DNA from: Thermotoga petrophila RKU-1 | GTDB taxonomy: Bacteria > Thermotogota > Thermotogae > Thermotogales > Thermotogaceae | Assembly: GCF_000016785.1 (NCBI RefSeq) | Contig: NC_009486.1 | Span: 1-64,000 of the forward strand | Direction: 5' to 3' | DNA length: 64,000 nucleotides | In this document: in pieces, positions 52,235 through 60,817 of the stretch | How positions within the stretch are numbered: the stretch's first letter is position 1 | Layout: the number at the start of each line of letters is the position of its first letter | Position numbers and translations under genes: made by a program | Notes under the pieces: model-generated | The model's input: the letters and a program-made list of their open reading frames with translations, nothing else | What the model was told of the DNA's origin: nothing | Database searches by the model: none

Positions 52235-53983
52235 ATGGAAAAAAGGTTGTGGCTGTTGCTCGCAATCTTTGCGTTATTTTTGATGGTCTCCTTAGTGAAT
52301 TTGTTCTTCTTTCCTTTAACAGAAAGAACAAACTGGTTCATTTCTATCCCTCCCCAGAGAGGAAGTATTTTGGACATCAAGGGAAGGAAATTAGTTTACG
52401 ATTTGCCGAAATACGCCGCTTATCTCGATGTCGACTTTTTTAAAAGACAAAATGGGGATATAAAAGCACTCGAGAAGACCCTGCAAAACTGCGGTATCAC
52501 AGAGTCATTGGAAGAAGTGATGAAGTACAAGTTTTTCAAACTCACAGAGGAAGAAGACAAAGTTGACGTGTTAAAGAAGATAGAATCAGAGTTGCTGCCC
52601 TTTGTCAACATAGAACTGGTATACACCAGAAAAAAAATTCAGGATTACACAGCAGGAGTTCTGCTTGGAACGGTGATAGATGGAACGGGAAAGGGAGGAA
52701 TAGAGGGTTTTTTTGACGATCAGTTACGAGGGAAAAGAAATGGTTTTTTAGAACTTCGCTACAGAGGAGCCCGCCTCTCTCCTACCCTTGTGAATTACTC
52801 TCCCCCCGAAAACGGAAAAGATGTATGGCTGTCACTGGATCTTGACCTTCAAAGGCGCGTCTACGACATCATCTCGAAAGCCGTGGAAGGACACTCTGCG
52901 GAAGCGGGTCATGTGATTGTGATGGAATCAAAAACCGGCAGGATACTCTCAATGGTGACCACTAGAAACTGGAACGATTTGATCGGCGGATACATAGAGC
53001 CAGGTTCGACGATAAAACCCCTGGTGTACGCGATCGCTCTCGAGACACATTCTGCTTCTCCAGATTTCACCGTTGAGTGCGAAGGTTCAATAAAACCAGT
53101 AGAGCAACTCCCTGTGATCATAAGAGATATAGAAAAGCACGGTCTGGTGGATTTCTCCATGGGAATCGTAAAATCGTGCAATGTGATGAGTGTTAAGGTA
53201 GGAGAGCTTATCACAGAGAAAATCGGTGTTGAAGGATTCTATGAGTGGCTTCAGAAGGTAGGTTTTGGGGAAAAAACCGGTATCGAAATGGAAGGGGAAA
53301 TCGCTGGTGTTCTGAGAGAACCGAAAAAATGGTCCCTCATAGATCCGGCTGAGATCTCGATTGGCCAGGGTATCGGTGTCACTCCTGTACAACTGATTGC
53401 GTCTCTCAACATCTTTGCGAACGATGGATACTGGGTGAAACCTACCATTTTGAAAGACTCTCCAGTGGAAAAAAGGAAGGTCTTTTCAAAAGAAACAGCG
53501 GACATGATAAGACAGGCGATGGTCCGGGTCGTGGAAGAAGGAACAGGGAAACTCGCTCAGGTGAAGGGAATGACGATTGCTGGTAAAACGGGAACCGCGC
53601 AGAAGGCGGTCGGTGGAGAATACAGGAATCTCTATCACTCACTTTTTGTGGGTTTTTTCCCCGCTGAAGATCCGAAGTACACGATACTGGTTCATCTGGA
53701 CAGTCCTTCAGAGGCTTTCTACGGAGGAGAGGTCGCCGCTCCGGTGTTCAGAGAGATCGTAGAGATTCTCACGGAGAAAGAAGACGGAAGAATAAGGGTT
53801 GTAGAAGGTTTGATGCCGGATCTAACAGGTCTTCCAATTAGAGACGCTTTGCTCGTTCTGGAATCCCTCGGAGTGAAAGACGTGGAAATAAAAGGAAAAG
53901 GGTGGAAGGTGTCTGAACAAACACCCCCACCCAATCATCCTCTTGAAGGACCTGTGATTCTGTTTTTGAGCGATCAGAAGTAA
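52235..53983 (+). CDS. ftsI: Division transpeptidase FtsI (class B PBP) with PASTA domain
   Basis: Septal peptidoglycan transpeptidase. A signal anchor (about 3-25) is followed by a dimerisation domain (QRGSILDIKGRKLVYDL) and a transpeptidase with STIK (SxxK, in EPGSTIKPLVYAI), SCN (KSCNVMSVKVG) and GKTGTAQKAVGG. A single C-terminal PASTA-like repeat (MPDLTGLPIRDALLVLESLG) may sense muropeptides. Length 582. The gene follows ftsL by nine bases and ends overlapping trxB tail to tail. Confidence 0.95.
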   Translation: MEKRLWLLLAIFALFLMVSLVNLFFFPLTERTNWFISIPPQRGSILDIKGRKLVYDLPKYAAYLDVDFFKRQNGDIKALEKTLQNCGITESLEEVMKYKFFKLTEEEDKVDVLKKIESELLPFVNIELVYTRKKIQDYTAGVLLGTVIDGTGKGGIEGFFDDQLRGKRNGFLELRYRGARLSPTLVNYSPPENGKDVWLSLDLDLQRRVYDIISKAVEGHSAEAGHVIVMESKTGRILSMVTTRNWNDLIGGYIEPGSTIKPLVYAIALETHSASPDFTVECEGSIKPVEQLPVIIRDIEKHGLVDFSMGIVKSCNVMSVKVGELITEKIGVEGFYEWLQKVGFGEKTGIEMEGEIAGVLREPKKWSLIDPAEISIGQGIGVTPVQLIASLNIFANDGYWVKPTILKDSPVEKRKVFSKETADMIRQAMVRVVEEGTGKLAQVKGMTIAGKTGTAQKAVGGEYRNLYHSLFVGFFPAEDPKYTILVHLDSPSEAFYGGEVAAPVFREIVEILTEKEDGRIRVVEGLMPDLTGLPIRDALLVLESLGVKDVEIKGKGWKVSEQTPPPNHPLEGPVILFLSDQK

Positions 53984-54927
53984 TGTTTTGCGGCATGCTC
54001 AACGGCTATAGCACCGTCTGCAACAGCTGTGACTATCTGTCTCAAATTCTTCTTTCTCACATCACCGACCGCGTAGATCCCTTTCACGGAAGTTTCCATG
54101 TTCTCATCCGTTATAACGTAACCGTAGGGATCCAGTTCCACCAGACCTTCAAGCAGTTTCGAGTTTGGATCGAGTCCTATGAAGATGAACACTCCATCTG
54201 CTTTCAGCACTTTCGTTTCTCCCGTTTTCACGTTCTCTATAACAACTTCTTCAACCTTGTCTTTTCCTCTGATCTCCTTCACGGTGGAGTTATAAATGAC
54301 GTCTATCTTTGGATTGCTCAAGACCCTTTCCTGAAGAACTTTCGCAGCCGTGAGCGTTTCAAGAAGCTGGATCATGGTGATCTTGTTCACTATGTTGGAG
54401 AGAAAAATCGATTCGTCGCACGCGCTGTCTCCTCCGCCCACTACGATTACATCTTTTCCTGCGAAAAGATATCCATCACAGGTTGCGCAGTACGACACGC
54501 CTTTCCCAAAGAACTCCTTCTCACCTGGCACATTCAGTTTTTTCGGATTCGCACCGGTTGCAACGATCACTACAGGAGCTTCTATTTTTTTACCATCATC
54601 GAGTTCAACTACTTTTTTGTCTCCCAGGACTTCCAGCTTAACGACTTCGGCGTTGTATATGTCTGCACCGAATTTTTCAGCGTGTTCTTTGAATTTCGAA
54701 GCGAGTTCTTCTCCGGAGATGGCCGGGAACCCCGGGTAATTCTCAACCAAATGGGTGAGGTTCACGTATCCTCCTTCGATCGCCTTTTCAACGACCAGAA
54801 CAGAAAGTCCTGCTCTCCTGGCGTAAATAGCAGATGTGAGACCCGCAGGTCCTCCACCCACAACGACTATGTCGTATTTGTCCTTTATCTCCTTCTTTTT
54901 TATGGATCCAGTATCAAAGAAAACCAT
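53974..54927 (-). CDS. trxB: Thioredoxin reductase
   Basis: A flavoprotein that passes NAD(P)H electrons to a disulfide carrier. The FAD motif GGGPAGLTSAIYARRAG is present, with the redox pair CATC in VSYCATCDGY, the NAD(P)H motif VGGGDSACDE and the C-terminal YAVGDVRKKNLRQIVTAVADGAIA. An N-terminal extension of about 15 residues precedes the first strand. The electron acceptor is probably the two-CXXC protein encoded upstream in the same operon, since no thioredoxin gene is here. Confidence 0.95.
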   Translation of the reverse strand: MVFFDTGSIKKKEIKDKYDIVVVGGGPAGLTSAIYARRAGLSVLVVEKAIEGGYVNLTHLVENYPGFPAISGEELASKFKEHAEKFGADIYNAEVVKLEVLGDKKVVELDDGKKIEAPVVIVATGANPKKLNVPGEKEFFGKGVSYCATCDGYLFAGKDVIVVGGGDSACDESIFLSNIVNKITMIQLLETLTAAKVLQERVLSNPKIDVIYNSTVKEIRGKDKVEEVVIENVKTGETKVLKADGVFIFIGLDPNSKLLEGLVELDPYGYVITDENMETSVKGIYAVGDVRKKNLRQIVTAVADGAIAVEHAAKHYF

Positions 54928-54933
54928 TTCTCA

Positions 54934-55599
54934 TCACCCCTTTGCGAGTCTCAACACCTCGTTTATGAACTCTTTCTCGGGATAAGCCCCTACGAAGAAT
55001 TTCGATGGATCTCTGTTCACAACGATATGGGGAACAGAAGAGACTCCGAATTCCTCACTCAGCTCCCAGTATTCGTTCGCTTCTATCATTTCTCCTATTA
55101 TCTTGTCGCTGGCCATGGCCATGTTGTGAGCCATGAGAACCGCCCTGGGGCAGTAGGGACACGTTGGTGTAACAAACACACTGATCCTTATCGGTTCCTC
55201 GAGACTCTGGAGTTTCTGAATGCTCTCCTCGGAAAGCTGCGGTTTTCCTTCAGAGACGGTGATGATATCTTGAATGAGTGTTCCAAATTCGTGTCCTGAA
55301 GGGACTCCGTAGAATCTAATACCGTAATCCTTACCATCCTCGGGCAGAAGAATTGTAGCAGGGACCATTTCCACCTGGTACTTTTCCACCGCTTCTTTGT
55401 CGCTGTCGAAATCGTGAATTTCAAGTTCGAGCTTTGGATCGACAGAAACGAGTTCCTCCAGGACCTGCTCCGTGATTTCGCAGTACTGACAGCGCGTTTT
55501 GTCTTTCGTCTTGAAAAAGACGATCTTTACCTTTCTTTTGAGTTCTTTCCCAAAGAGATCCTTGAGATAAGCAATGTCCTTGTCCGACAAGATACCCAT
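54934..55599 (-). CDS. Glutaredoxin-like protein disulfide oxidoreductase (PDO)
   Basis: A 221-residue protein with two thioredoxin-fold units, each with an active site: CQYC (residues 37-40) and CPYC (147-150). Such PDOs of hyperthermophiles reduce or shuffle disulfides in the cytoplasm and are reduced by thioredoxin reductase. It sits six bases upstream of trxB, so the pair is a self-contained redox module. The promoter just upstream is good. Confidence 0.93.
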   Translation of the reverse strand: MGILSDKDIAYLKDLFGKELKRKVKIVFFKTKDKTRCQYCEITEQVLEELVSVDPKLELEIHDFDSDKEAVEKYQVEMVPATILLPEDGKDYGIRFYGVPSGHEFGTLIQDIITVSEGKPQLSEESIQKLQSLEEPIRISVFVTPTCPYCPRAVLMAHNMAMASDKIIGEMIEANEYWELSEEFGVSSVPHIVVNRDPSKFFVGAYPEKEFINEVLRLAKG

Positions 55600-55617
55600 T
55601 TTTTCACCTCCAATATA

Positions 55618-55645
55618 ATTCTACCAAATTAGTCGAACTTGTCTA
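55618..55645 (-). promoter_or_regulatory. Predicted promoter of the PDO-trxB operon
   Basis: On the minus strand TAGACA (55640-55645) and TAGAAT (55618-55623) are 16 bases apart, each one mismatch from consensus. It overlaps the 3' end of the preceding membrane protein gene. The transcript would begin about 12 bases before the ATG, barely including the GGAGGTGA site. Confidence 0.5.
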
Positions 55646-56111
55646 CTCCGTTTAGTAAACCTATTGTTACACCAAGAACAAGCAAGATTGAAATCACGAA
55701 AGGATTCTTTAGATCTGCATTCGAAAAGACAATGTACAGACCAAAAAACTTCAGGGCAGGTTTTACAAAGGATTTGAAGAGCTTTTTTCTGATCTGATAA
55801 AGGCTGAATTCTCTGTCATTGTATCCAAAGGAGAGAAACATAACGCGGTACTGTTCATTTATACTCATCAGAAAATGAACAGATTCTCCAAGAAAGAAAA
55901 ACACTGCAAGAACGACAACCATAAGATAGAAAAAGAGAGAATTCAACATCCAGGAAAACAGGTAAATGAGACCCAGTATGGTGAACTCGTTGAATATTTT
56001 GAGGGCGCTCAGATCAATTTTTTCTCTTCTTTTCAGATAGAGATAGGAAAAGAAGACAGATACAAAGAATCCAACAACAGAAAAGGACAGCCCTTCAAGG
56101 AGCCAAATCAT
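55629..56111 (-). CDS. Unrecognised membrane protein in the stomatin operon
   Basis: A 160-residue protein with about four hydrophobic segments ([70 protein letters not shown]). A basic middle contains [16 protein letters not shown]. No family recognised. It begins in an ATGA overlap with the stomatin-like gene, so it is likely part of that membrane-domain system. It ends just before the PDO promoter. Confidence 0.7.
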   Translation of the reverse strand: MIWLLEGLSFSVVGFFVSVFFSYLYLKRREKIDLSALKIFNEFTILGLIYLFSWMLNSLFFYLMVVVLAVFFFLGESVHFLMSINEQYRVMFLSFGYNDREFSLYQIRKKLFKSFVKPALKFFGLYIVFSNADLKNPFVISILLVLGVTIGLLNGVDKFD

Positions 56112-57025
56112 TTCTCATCCCTCTTGTTTTCTTCCTTTTTGAAAATTTCAGATATGGCTCCCAGGCTTGCGAGTATGGAACTCGCTTCAAATGGGAGGAA
56201 TATCTTTGTCGCCTGACCGTTAGCCATTTCCTTCAGCGTCTCAAGGTACCTGACGGTGAGAAGATCCTTGGTCGGATTTCCTTCGTGTATCGCGTTGAAA
56301 ACGAGTTTTATCGCCTCAGCCTGTCCACGGGCTTCGAGAATGAGTTTTTGCATGTTCGCTTCTGCGACTCTCTTTATGGCTTCCGCTTCACCCTCTGCTC
56401 TCAAAATGGCCGCGTTTTTCTCACCTTCTGCTTTCAATATTTCCGCCTGTTTGTAACCCTCCGCTTCCAGTATGGCCGCTCTTTTTGTTCTCTCCGCCTT
56501 CATCTGCTTACTCATAGCATCGGTGATATCCTGAGGTGGATCTATCTTTTTGATCTCAACCCGTGTGATTCTCACACCCCACTTGTCCGTTGCTTCGTCG
56601 AGAACAGTTCGAAGCTTCATGTTTATTCTTTCCCTGGATGTGAGCGTTTGATCGAGCTCCAGTTCACCTATGACGTTTCTCAGATTCGTCTGAGCGAGCT
56701 TTATGGTGGCCATCTCGAAGTTGCTCACGTTGTAAACCACCCTGTACGCGTCGGTGATCTCGTAGTAGATCACGGCATCTACCGTCACAACCACGTTATC
56801 TCTTGTTATGACCTCCTGTGGAGGAACATCAATGACTTTTTCTCTCATGTCTACCTTTATCATTCGCTCGAAGAAGGGAATTATGAAATGTACTCCAGAC
56901 CCGACTTCTCTTTTGAACTTCCCGAGCCTTTCCACAAGCCCCCGTTCGTACGGACGCACGATCCTTATAGAACTCGCAGCCAGTACGATCAGGAAGAAAA
57001 CCAGAACAACAAGAGCTATCAACAT
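56108..57025 (-). CDS. SPFH (stomatin/band 7) membrane protein
   Basis: The 305-residue protein has an N-terminal membrane anchor ([17 protein letters not shown]), an SPFH domain ([44 protein letters not shown]) and a long charged, alanine-rich coiled coil (about 185-260; [41 protein letters not shown]). Such proteins form large ring or cage assemblies that organise the membrane. The NfeD gene 13 bases upstream is its usual partner. Confidence 0.92.
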   Translation of the reverse strand: MLIALVVLVFFLIVLAASSIRIVRPYERGLVERLGKFKREVGSGVHFIIPFFERMIKVDMREKVIDVPPQEVITRDNVVVTVDAVIYYEITDAYRVVYNVSNFEMATIKLAQTNLRNVIGELELDQTLTSRERINMKLRTVLDEATDKWGVRITRVEIKKIDPPQDITDAMSKQMKAERTKRAAILEAEGYKQAEILKAEGEKNAAILRAEGEAEAIKRVAEANMQKLILEARGQAEAIKLVFNAIHEGNPTKDLLTVRYLETLKEMANGQATKIFLPFEASSILASLGAISEIFKKEENKRDEK

Positions 57026-57038
57026 AGAAACACCTCCC

Positions 57039-57461
57039 TCATACTCTTTTTACAACCACATGGGCACCTTCCACCTTCATTATCTTCACGTGTTCTCCTT
57101 TCTCTATGACCTCATCGTCGTCTTCCGCGTACGCCCTCCACACATCTCCATCGATCTTCACAAGGCCAGTTCCCTTTCTGTTGTCTATTGTCTCAATGAC
57201 GAGAGCCACCTTTCCAGCGATCTCTTCAACATGGATCTTTCTCGGAGATTCCCAGTTCTGAACCAGCCTTCTCGTGAAAAAGACGAGTACTATAGATACA
57301 GCTGCAAAGACTATGATTTGAACATATACTCCAAGATAAAGTGACACCAGAGAAGCGGCAAGGGCGCCCACTCCAAACCAGAATATGAAGAATGTAGGTG
57401 TGAGAATTTCCGCAACCATAAGGATCACACCGAGAACAAGCCAGAACACCCAGGCTTCCAT
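57039..57461 (-). CDS. NfeD-like membrane protein, short form
   Basis: A 140-residue protein with three or four close membrane segments at the N-terminus ([41 protein letters not shown]...) and a C-terminal OB-fold domain ([36 protein letters not shown]). It lacks the ClpP-like protease domain of long NfeD proteins. It partners stomatins. A separate SDH-type membrane protease of this fold lies at 11313-12167, but no link is shown. Confidence 0.9.
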   Translation of the reverse strand: MEAWVFWLVLGVILMVAEILTPTFFIFWFGVGALAASLVSLYLGVYVQIIVFAAVSIVLVFFTRRLVQNWESPRKIHVEEIAGKVALVIETIDNRKGTGLVKIDGDVWRAYAEDDDEVIEKGEHVKIMKVEGAHVVVKRV

Positions 57462-57473
57462 ATTTTCGCCCCC

Positions 57474-58316
57474 TCACATTTCAAACACCTTTCTTGGATC
57501 CATGTAAAGGATCTCTACATCAGGCATTTCCTCCTTGTATTTTTTTATGACCGACTTGAGCTGTCTTATGTAACGGGTGGAAATGTGGTAGAGAATGACT
57601 TTTTTGACACCCGCTGCTTTCACAGACTCCATCACTTCGTCTATGGCAGCGTGGTTCTTGTACCTTCGGTCGCGTGCGTCCAGGAAAGTACACTCGTGGA
57701 TGAGCAATTCCGTTCCACGAATCTCCTCAGGATCGAGCGCCAGCGAGTCCCCGCTGATAGTGAGAACCTTTTTGTGGTATTCTTCAGTGACGAAGTCTCT
57801 GCCTTTTTCTTTTACAAGACGTGAGATTTCTTTGCTGTCCAATCCTTGGAATTCTTTCTTCAATTTTCTTCTAACTTCGAATATGTGATAACCAAAGCTC
57901 ACTTCGGAGGAAACGTGTTTCGTTCTGAACGGCTGAACATACCTTTTGAATCCCCCTGCGTCCCTCAGAAAAACCTTCTCACCTTCCTTCAAAGGGTGAA
58001 CGTTGAAAGAGAATCTGAGATCGGGGTTTGCTCTCTTTATGAATTCGGTGTACTCCTCCACGGCTCTGTTTCCCCTTGGATAAAAAACGTCGAGTGGCTT
58101 TTCTCTGTCTCCCATACCGTTGTTCCTTATGTTCACAACTCCCCACAATCCCGCTATGTGATCCACGTGCCCATGAGTGAGAAAGACGTATTTGAAGGCG
58201 TACACCTTACTTCCAAGAATCGTGGAGACTCCTTCTCCCGCATCGAAAAGTATGCGCTCCGGCGAATAATAGATCCAGGTGGAAAACAGCGCCTTCGAAA
58301 ACCCTATGATGTTCAT
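57474..58316 (-). CDS. rnz: Ribonuclease Z (tRNase Z), T. maritima type
   Basis: A metallo-beta-lactamase nuclease that matures tRNA 3' ends. The zinc motif THGHVDH has H48, H50, D52 and H53; further ligands lie in [14 protein letters not shown] and the C-terminal ILYHISTRY. At 280 residues it is the short, divergent type found in Thermotoga, which as I recall cuts after an encoded CCA rather than before it. A 4-base overlap joins it to rplI. Confidence 0.94.
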   Translation of the reverse strand: MNIIGFSKALFSTWIYYSPERILFDAGEGVSTILGSKVYAFKYVFLTHGHVDHIAGLWGVVNIRNNGMGDREKPLDVFYPRGNRAVEEYTEFIKRANPDLRFSFNVHPLKEGEKVFLRDAGGFKRYVQPFRTKHVSSEVSFGYHIFEVRRKLKKEFQGLDSKEISRLVKEKGRDFVTEEYHKKVLTISGDSLALDPEEIRGTELLIHECTFLDARDRRYKNHAAIDEVMESVKAAGVKKVILYHISTRYIRQLKSVIKKYKEEMPDVEILYMDPRKVFEM

Positions 58317-58762
58317 TCTTCTCTCTCCACCTTGATCTTTATAGTGTCCTTCACACCCCCTGGCAGATTGACTTCCAGAGAGTACTCACCCAGTTCTTTT
58401 ATGGGTTTGTCCAGTTTAAACCACCTTTTATCGAGCTTCAAACCGGTGGTTTTTGAGATCTCTTCTGCGAGTGTTGCGGCTGTGACAGCTCCGAATATCT
58501 TTCCGCCTTCACCCGCTTTGACCTTCACAACGTGAGTTCTTTTCTTCAATTCCTTGAGGATCTTTTCACTCTCTTCTCTTTCTCGCTCTTTTTTTCTTTT
58601 CTCTATTTCCTTTTCGTGTTTTATCGCCCTTTCAAGCCCCTCCGTGTATTCTTTTGCAAAACCACGGGGTATGAGGTAGTTCCTCGCGTACCCATCCGAA
58701 ACTTCTTTGATCTCACCCTTTTTCCCGATCTTTGGAACGTCCCTGAGAAGTATCACCTTCAA
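58313..58762 (-). CDS. rplI: 50S ribosomal protein L9
   Basis: Large-subunit protein that binds near the L1 stalk of 23S rRNA. The N-terminal domain ([36 protein letters not shown]) is linked by a long charged helix (about 45-75) to the C-terminal domain. The 149 residues are normal. TTG start five bases after GGAGGTGAT. Its usual partners rpsF, ssb and rpsR are not adjacent. Confidence 0.96.
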   Translation of the reverse strand: MKVILLRDVPKIGKKGEIKEVSDGYARNYLIPRGFAKEYTEGLERAIKHEKEIEKRKKEREREESEKILKELKKRTHVVKVKAGEGGKIFGAVTAATLAEEISKTTGLKLDKRWFKLDKPIKELGEYSLEVNLPGGVKDTIKIKVEREE

Positions 58763-58815
58763 AACAAATCACCTCCTGAAAATTTTTCCTTATCTATTCT
58801 ATCATGCTTGATTGA

Positions 58816-58821
58816 TATAAT
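58816..58821 (+). promoter_or_regulatory. -10 element for the nucleotidyltransferase gene
   Basis: A perfect TATAAT lies 23 bases before the GTG, between divergent rplI and this gene. The -35 position (58793-58798, TCTATT) is poor. Transcription would start close to the AGGAGG ribosome site. Confidence 0.4.
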
Positions 58822-58844
58822 CTTGAAAAGAGGAGGTGTGAAGT

Positions 58845-59912
58845 GTGAAGAAAGCGATAGTTCTGTGTGCTGGAAAAGGGACAAGACTCAGACCGCTCAC
58901 GTTCACAACCGCCAAACACCTTATTCCTATTGCTAACAAGCCTATTCTCTTCTACAGTCTGGAAAATATCGCACAAGCTGGTATCGAAGAAGTGGGGATC
59001 GTGGTGAGCCCTCACAACGCCGAAGAGTTTAAAAGCATAGTTGGTACAGGCGAAAACTTCGGCCTCAGGATCTCTTACATCATTCAGGAAGAACCTAAGG
59101 GCCTTGCACGCGCCGTCTGGGTTTCACGAGAATTTCTCGGAGACGAGGATTTCATGATGTATCTGGGAGACAACCTCATTCTCGAAGATCTGGGAAAATT
59201 CGTGAAAGATTTTGAAAATTCGGACTATGCCGCTTCAATTCTGCTATCACCAGTCAAGGATCCAACCCGTTTCGGTGTAGCCGTGATGGAAGGTGACAGA
59301 GTGATAAAGGTTGTGGAAAAACCCAAAACACCTCCCAGCAACCTCGCCATAGTGGGTCTCTATCTTTTCAAAAGTAAGATCTTCGAAGGGATAAAGAACA
59401 TAAGACCTTCTTGGAGAGGAGAACTCGAGATAACGGACGCCATCGAATACCTTATTGAGAAGGGTGAAAAGGTTCGGGGTTACATCGTTTACGGTTGGTG
59501 GAAAGACACTGGAAAGCCTGAAGATCTGCTAGAAGCCAACAGGAAGATCCTGATGGAGACAACCGAAGAATTTCTCGGGGAAATGGATGACAAGTCCTCC
59601 ATACAAGGGCCTGTGAGAATAGGAAAAGCGTCGAAAATCGTCAATTCTGTGATCAGAGGTCCTGTAGTTATAGGAGAGAATTGTTTCATAAAGAACTCCT
59701 ACGTGGGGCCTTACTCTTCGATAGGAAACAGCGTGATACTTGAAGACTGTGAAGTGGAAAACAGCATTGTGATGGATGAATGTTCCATAACGGGTGTGGA
59801 AAAAAGGATAGACTCTTCCATACTGGGAAAGGGAGTTTCTGTGAGGGGATCACAGAAGAGACCCGCGAGTTTGAATCTCATCCTGGGAGACATGAGTCGG
59901 GTGGAACTTTAA
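58845..59912 (+). CDS. Glucose-1-phosphate thymidylyltransferase-like enzyme, long form
   Basis: A sugar nucleotidyltransferase that makes dTDP- or UDP-glucose from glucose-1-phosphate. The signature GKGTRLRPLTFTTAKHLIPI is at residues 10-29, with YLGDNLILED for the sugar site. The C-terminal third is a left-handed beta-helix (IGKASKIVNSVIRGPVVIGE...), seen in archaeal-type enzymes of about 355 residues. It is a single-gene unit; no rmlBCD or glycosyltransferases are nearby, so the use of the product is open. GTG start, AGGAGG eight bases upstream. Confidence 0.88.
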   Translation: MKKAIVLCAGKGTRLRPLTFTTAKHLIPIANKPILFYSLENIAQAGIEEVGIVVSPHNAEEFKSIVGTGENFGLRISYIIQEEPKGLARAVWVSREFLGDEDFMMYLGDNLILEDLGKFVKDFENSDYAASILLSPVKDPTRFGVAVMEGDRVIKVVEKPKTPPSNLAIVGLYLFKSKIFEGIKNIRPSWRGELEITDAIEYLIEKGEKVRGYIVYGWWKDTGKPEDLLEANRKILMETTEEFLGEMDDKSSIQGPVRIGKASKIVNSVIRGPVVIGENCFIKNSYVGPYSSIGNSVILEDCEVENSIVMDECSITGVEKRIDSSILGKGVSVRGSQKRPASLNLILGDMSRVEL

Positions 59913-59914
59913 AA

Positions 59915-59941
59915 AAGAGGGGCTTTGAGCCCCTCTTATTG
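59915..59941. terminator. Terminator between nucleotidyltransferase gene and secF
   Basis: A 10-bp stem (AAGAGGGGCT / AGCCCCTCTT, loop TTG) overlaps the secF stop codon. On the minus strand it is followed by TTTTTT, so it mainly ends the ribF-secF operon. On the plus strand ATTGTTT follows, so it may also stop the gene to the left. Confidence 0.7.
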
Positions 59942-60817
59942 TTTCGTCCATTTCACGATGATAGGTGAGACAATGTAAAACGAGGAGTACGTCCCCACAA
60001 TCGTCCCCACCGTCATTCCGAAAGCGAAAGGTTTGACGGCGTTTCCAGCGAACAGAAGAAGGACAAAAACGACGAAGAACGTGGTGAGAGAGGTGTTTAT
60101 CGTTCTGGCGAGCACCTGATTTATACTCATGTTCACGATGTTCTCCATGTTCCTCCCGCGATATCTTCTCATGTTCTCCCTGATCCTGTCTGAAAGAACG
60201 ATCGTGTCGTTGAGAGAGTAACCAAGCAGTGTGAGAAACGCTGCCACCGCCGCGACGTTTATCTCGTAGCCGAACAGCGAGAAGAATCCCATGGTGATGA
60301 GCACATCGTGTATCAGAGCCACAACGGCGGCGATTCCGAAGATGAACCTGAACCTGATGGTTATGTAGATGAGGAGCACGACAAGAGCCACCAGAATCGC
60401 TGTCCACGTTCCCCTTCTGATTTCCTCGGCCGCCGTTCCACTGATCTCATTGAAGGACACCACCTTACCAGAAAGGAGTTTTTCCATCTCTTCTTGAATC
60501 TTCTGCTTTTCATCTGGTTCGTAAGTTTTCGGAACGATGATGGAGTACTTCTGAACGTTTGAAGGATCACCCGCGGAACGAATCTCAACTATTCTCGCCT
60601 TTGCAAATTCCTCAGAGATTTGAGAGATGGCTGTCCTTATGTCATCTTCAGTGACCTGCTTGTTTTCAAATCTCACTATGATTTCAGAGCCACCGGTGAA
60701 CTCCACACCGAAGTTGAATCCTCTCGTGAATATGGAAACGATGGATACCGCTATCAGTATCAGCGAGATCGTGATGAAGATTTTCGACTTTCCCATGAAA
60801 TCAATTTCTTTTCTCAT
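59936..60817 (-). CDS. secF: Protein export membrane protein SecF
   Basis: With SecD it uses the proton or sodium gradient to pull exported proteins through SecYEG. The 293 residues have six membrane segments and a periplasmic loop after the first. RGFNFGVEFTGGSEIIVRFEN and LIHDVLITMGFFSLFGYEINVAAVAAFLTLLGYSLNDTIVLSDRIREN are the family motifs. It overlaps secD by 4 bases. Confidence 0.96.
   Translation of the reverse strand: MRKEIDFMGKSKIFITISLILIAVSIVSIFTRGFNFGVEFTGGSEIIVRFENKQVTEDDIRTAISQISEEFAKARIVEIRSAGDPSNVQKYSIIVPKTYEPDEKQKIQEEMEKLLSGKVVSFNEISGTAAEEIRRGTWTAILVALVVLLIYITIRFRFIFGIAAVVALIHDVLITMGFFSLFGYEINVAAVAAFLTLLGYSLNDTIVLSDRIRENMRRYRGRNMENIVNMSINQVLARTINTSLTTFFVVFVLLLFAGNAVKPFAFGMTVGTIVGTYSSFYIVSPIIVKWTKQ

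Noticed and set aside
53441-53470. AAACCTACCA, similar to a Thermotoga-type DnaA-box motif
   Set aside because: A single copy inside ftsI coding sequence, with no neighbours; an origin needs a cluster.
53983-55299. 438-codon open frame on the plus strand
   Set aside because: Antisense to trxB and the disulfide oxidoreductase, both certain. Its composition is that of a shadow frame.
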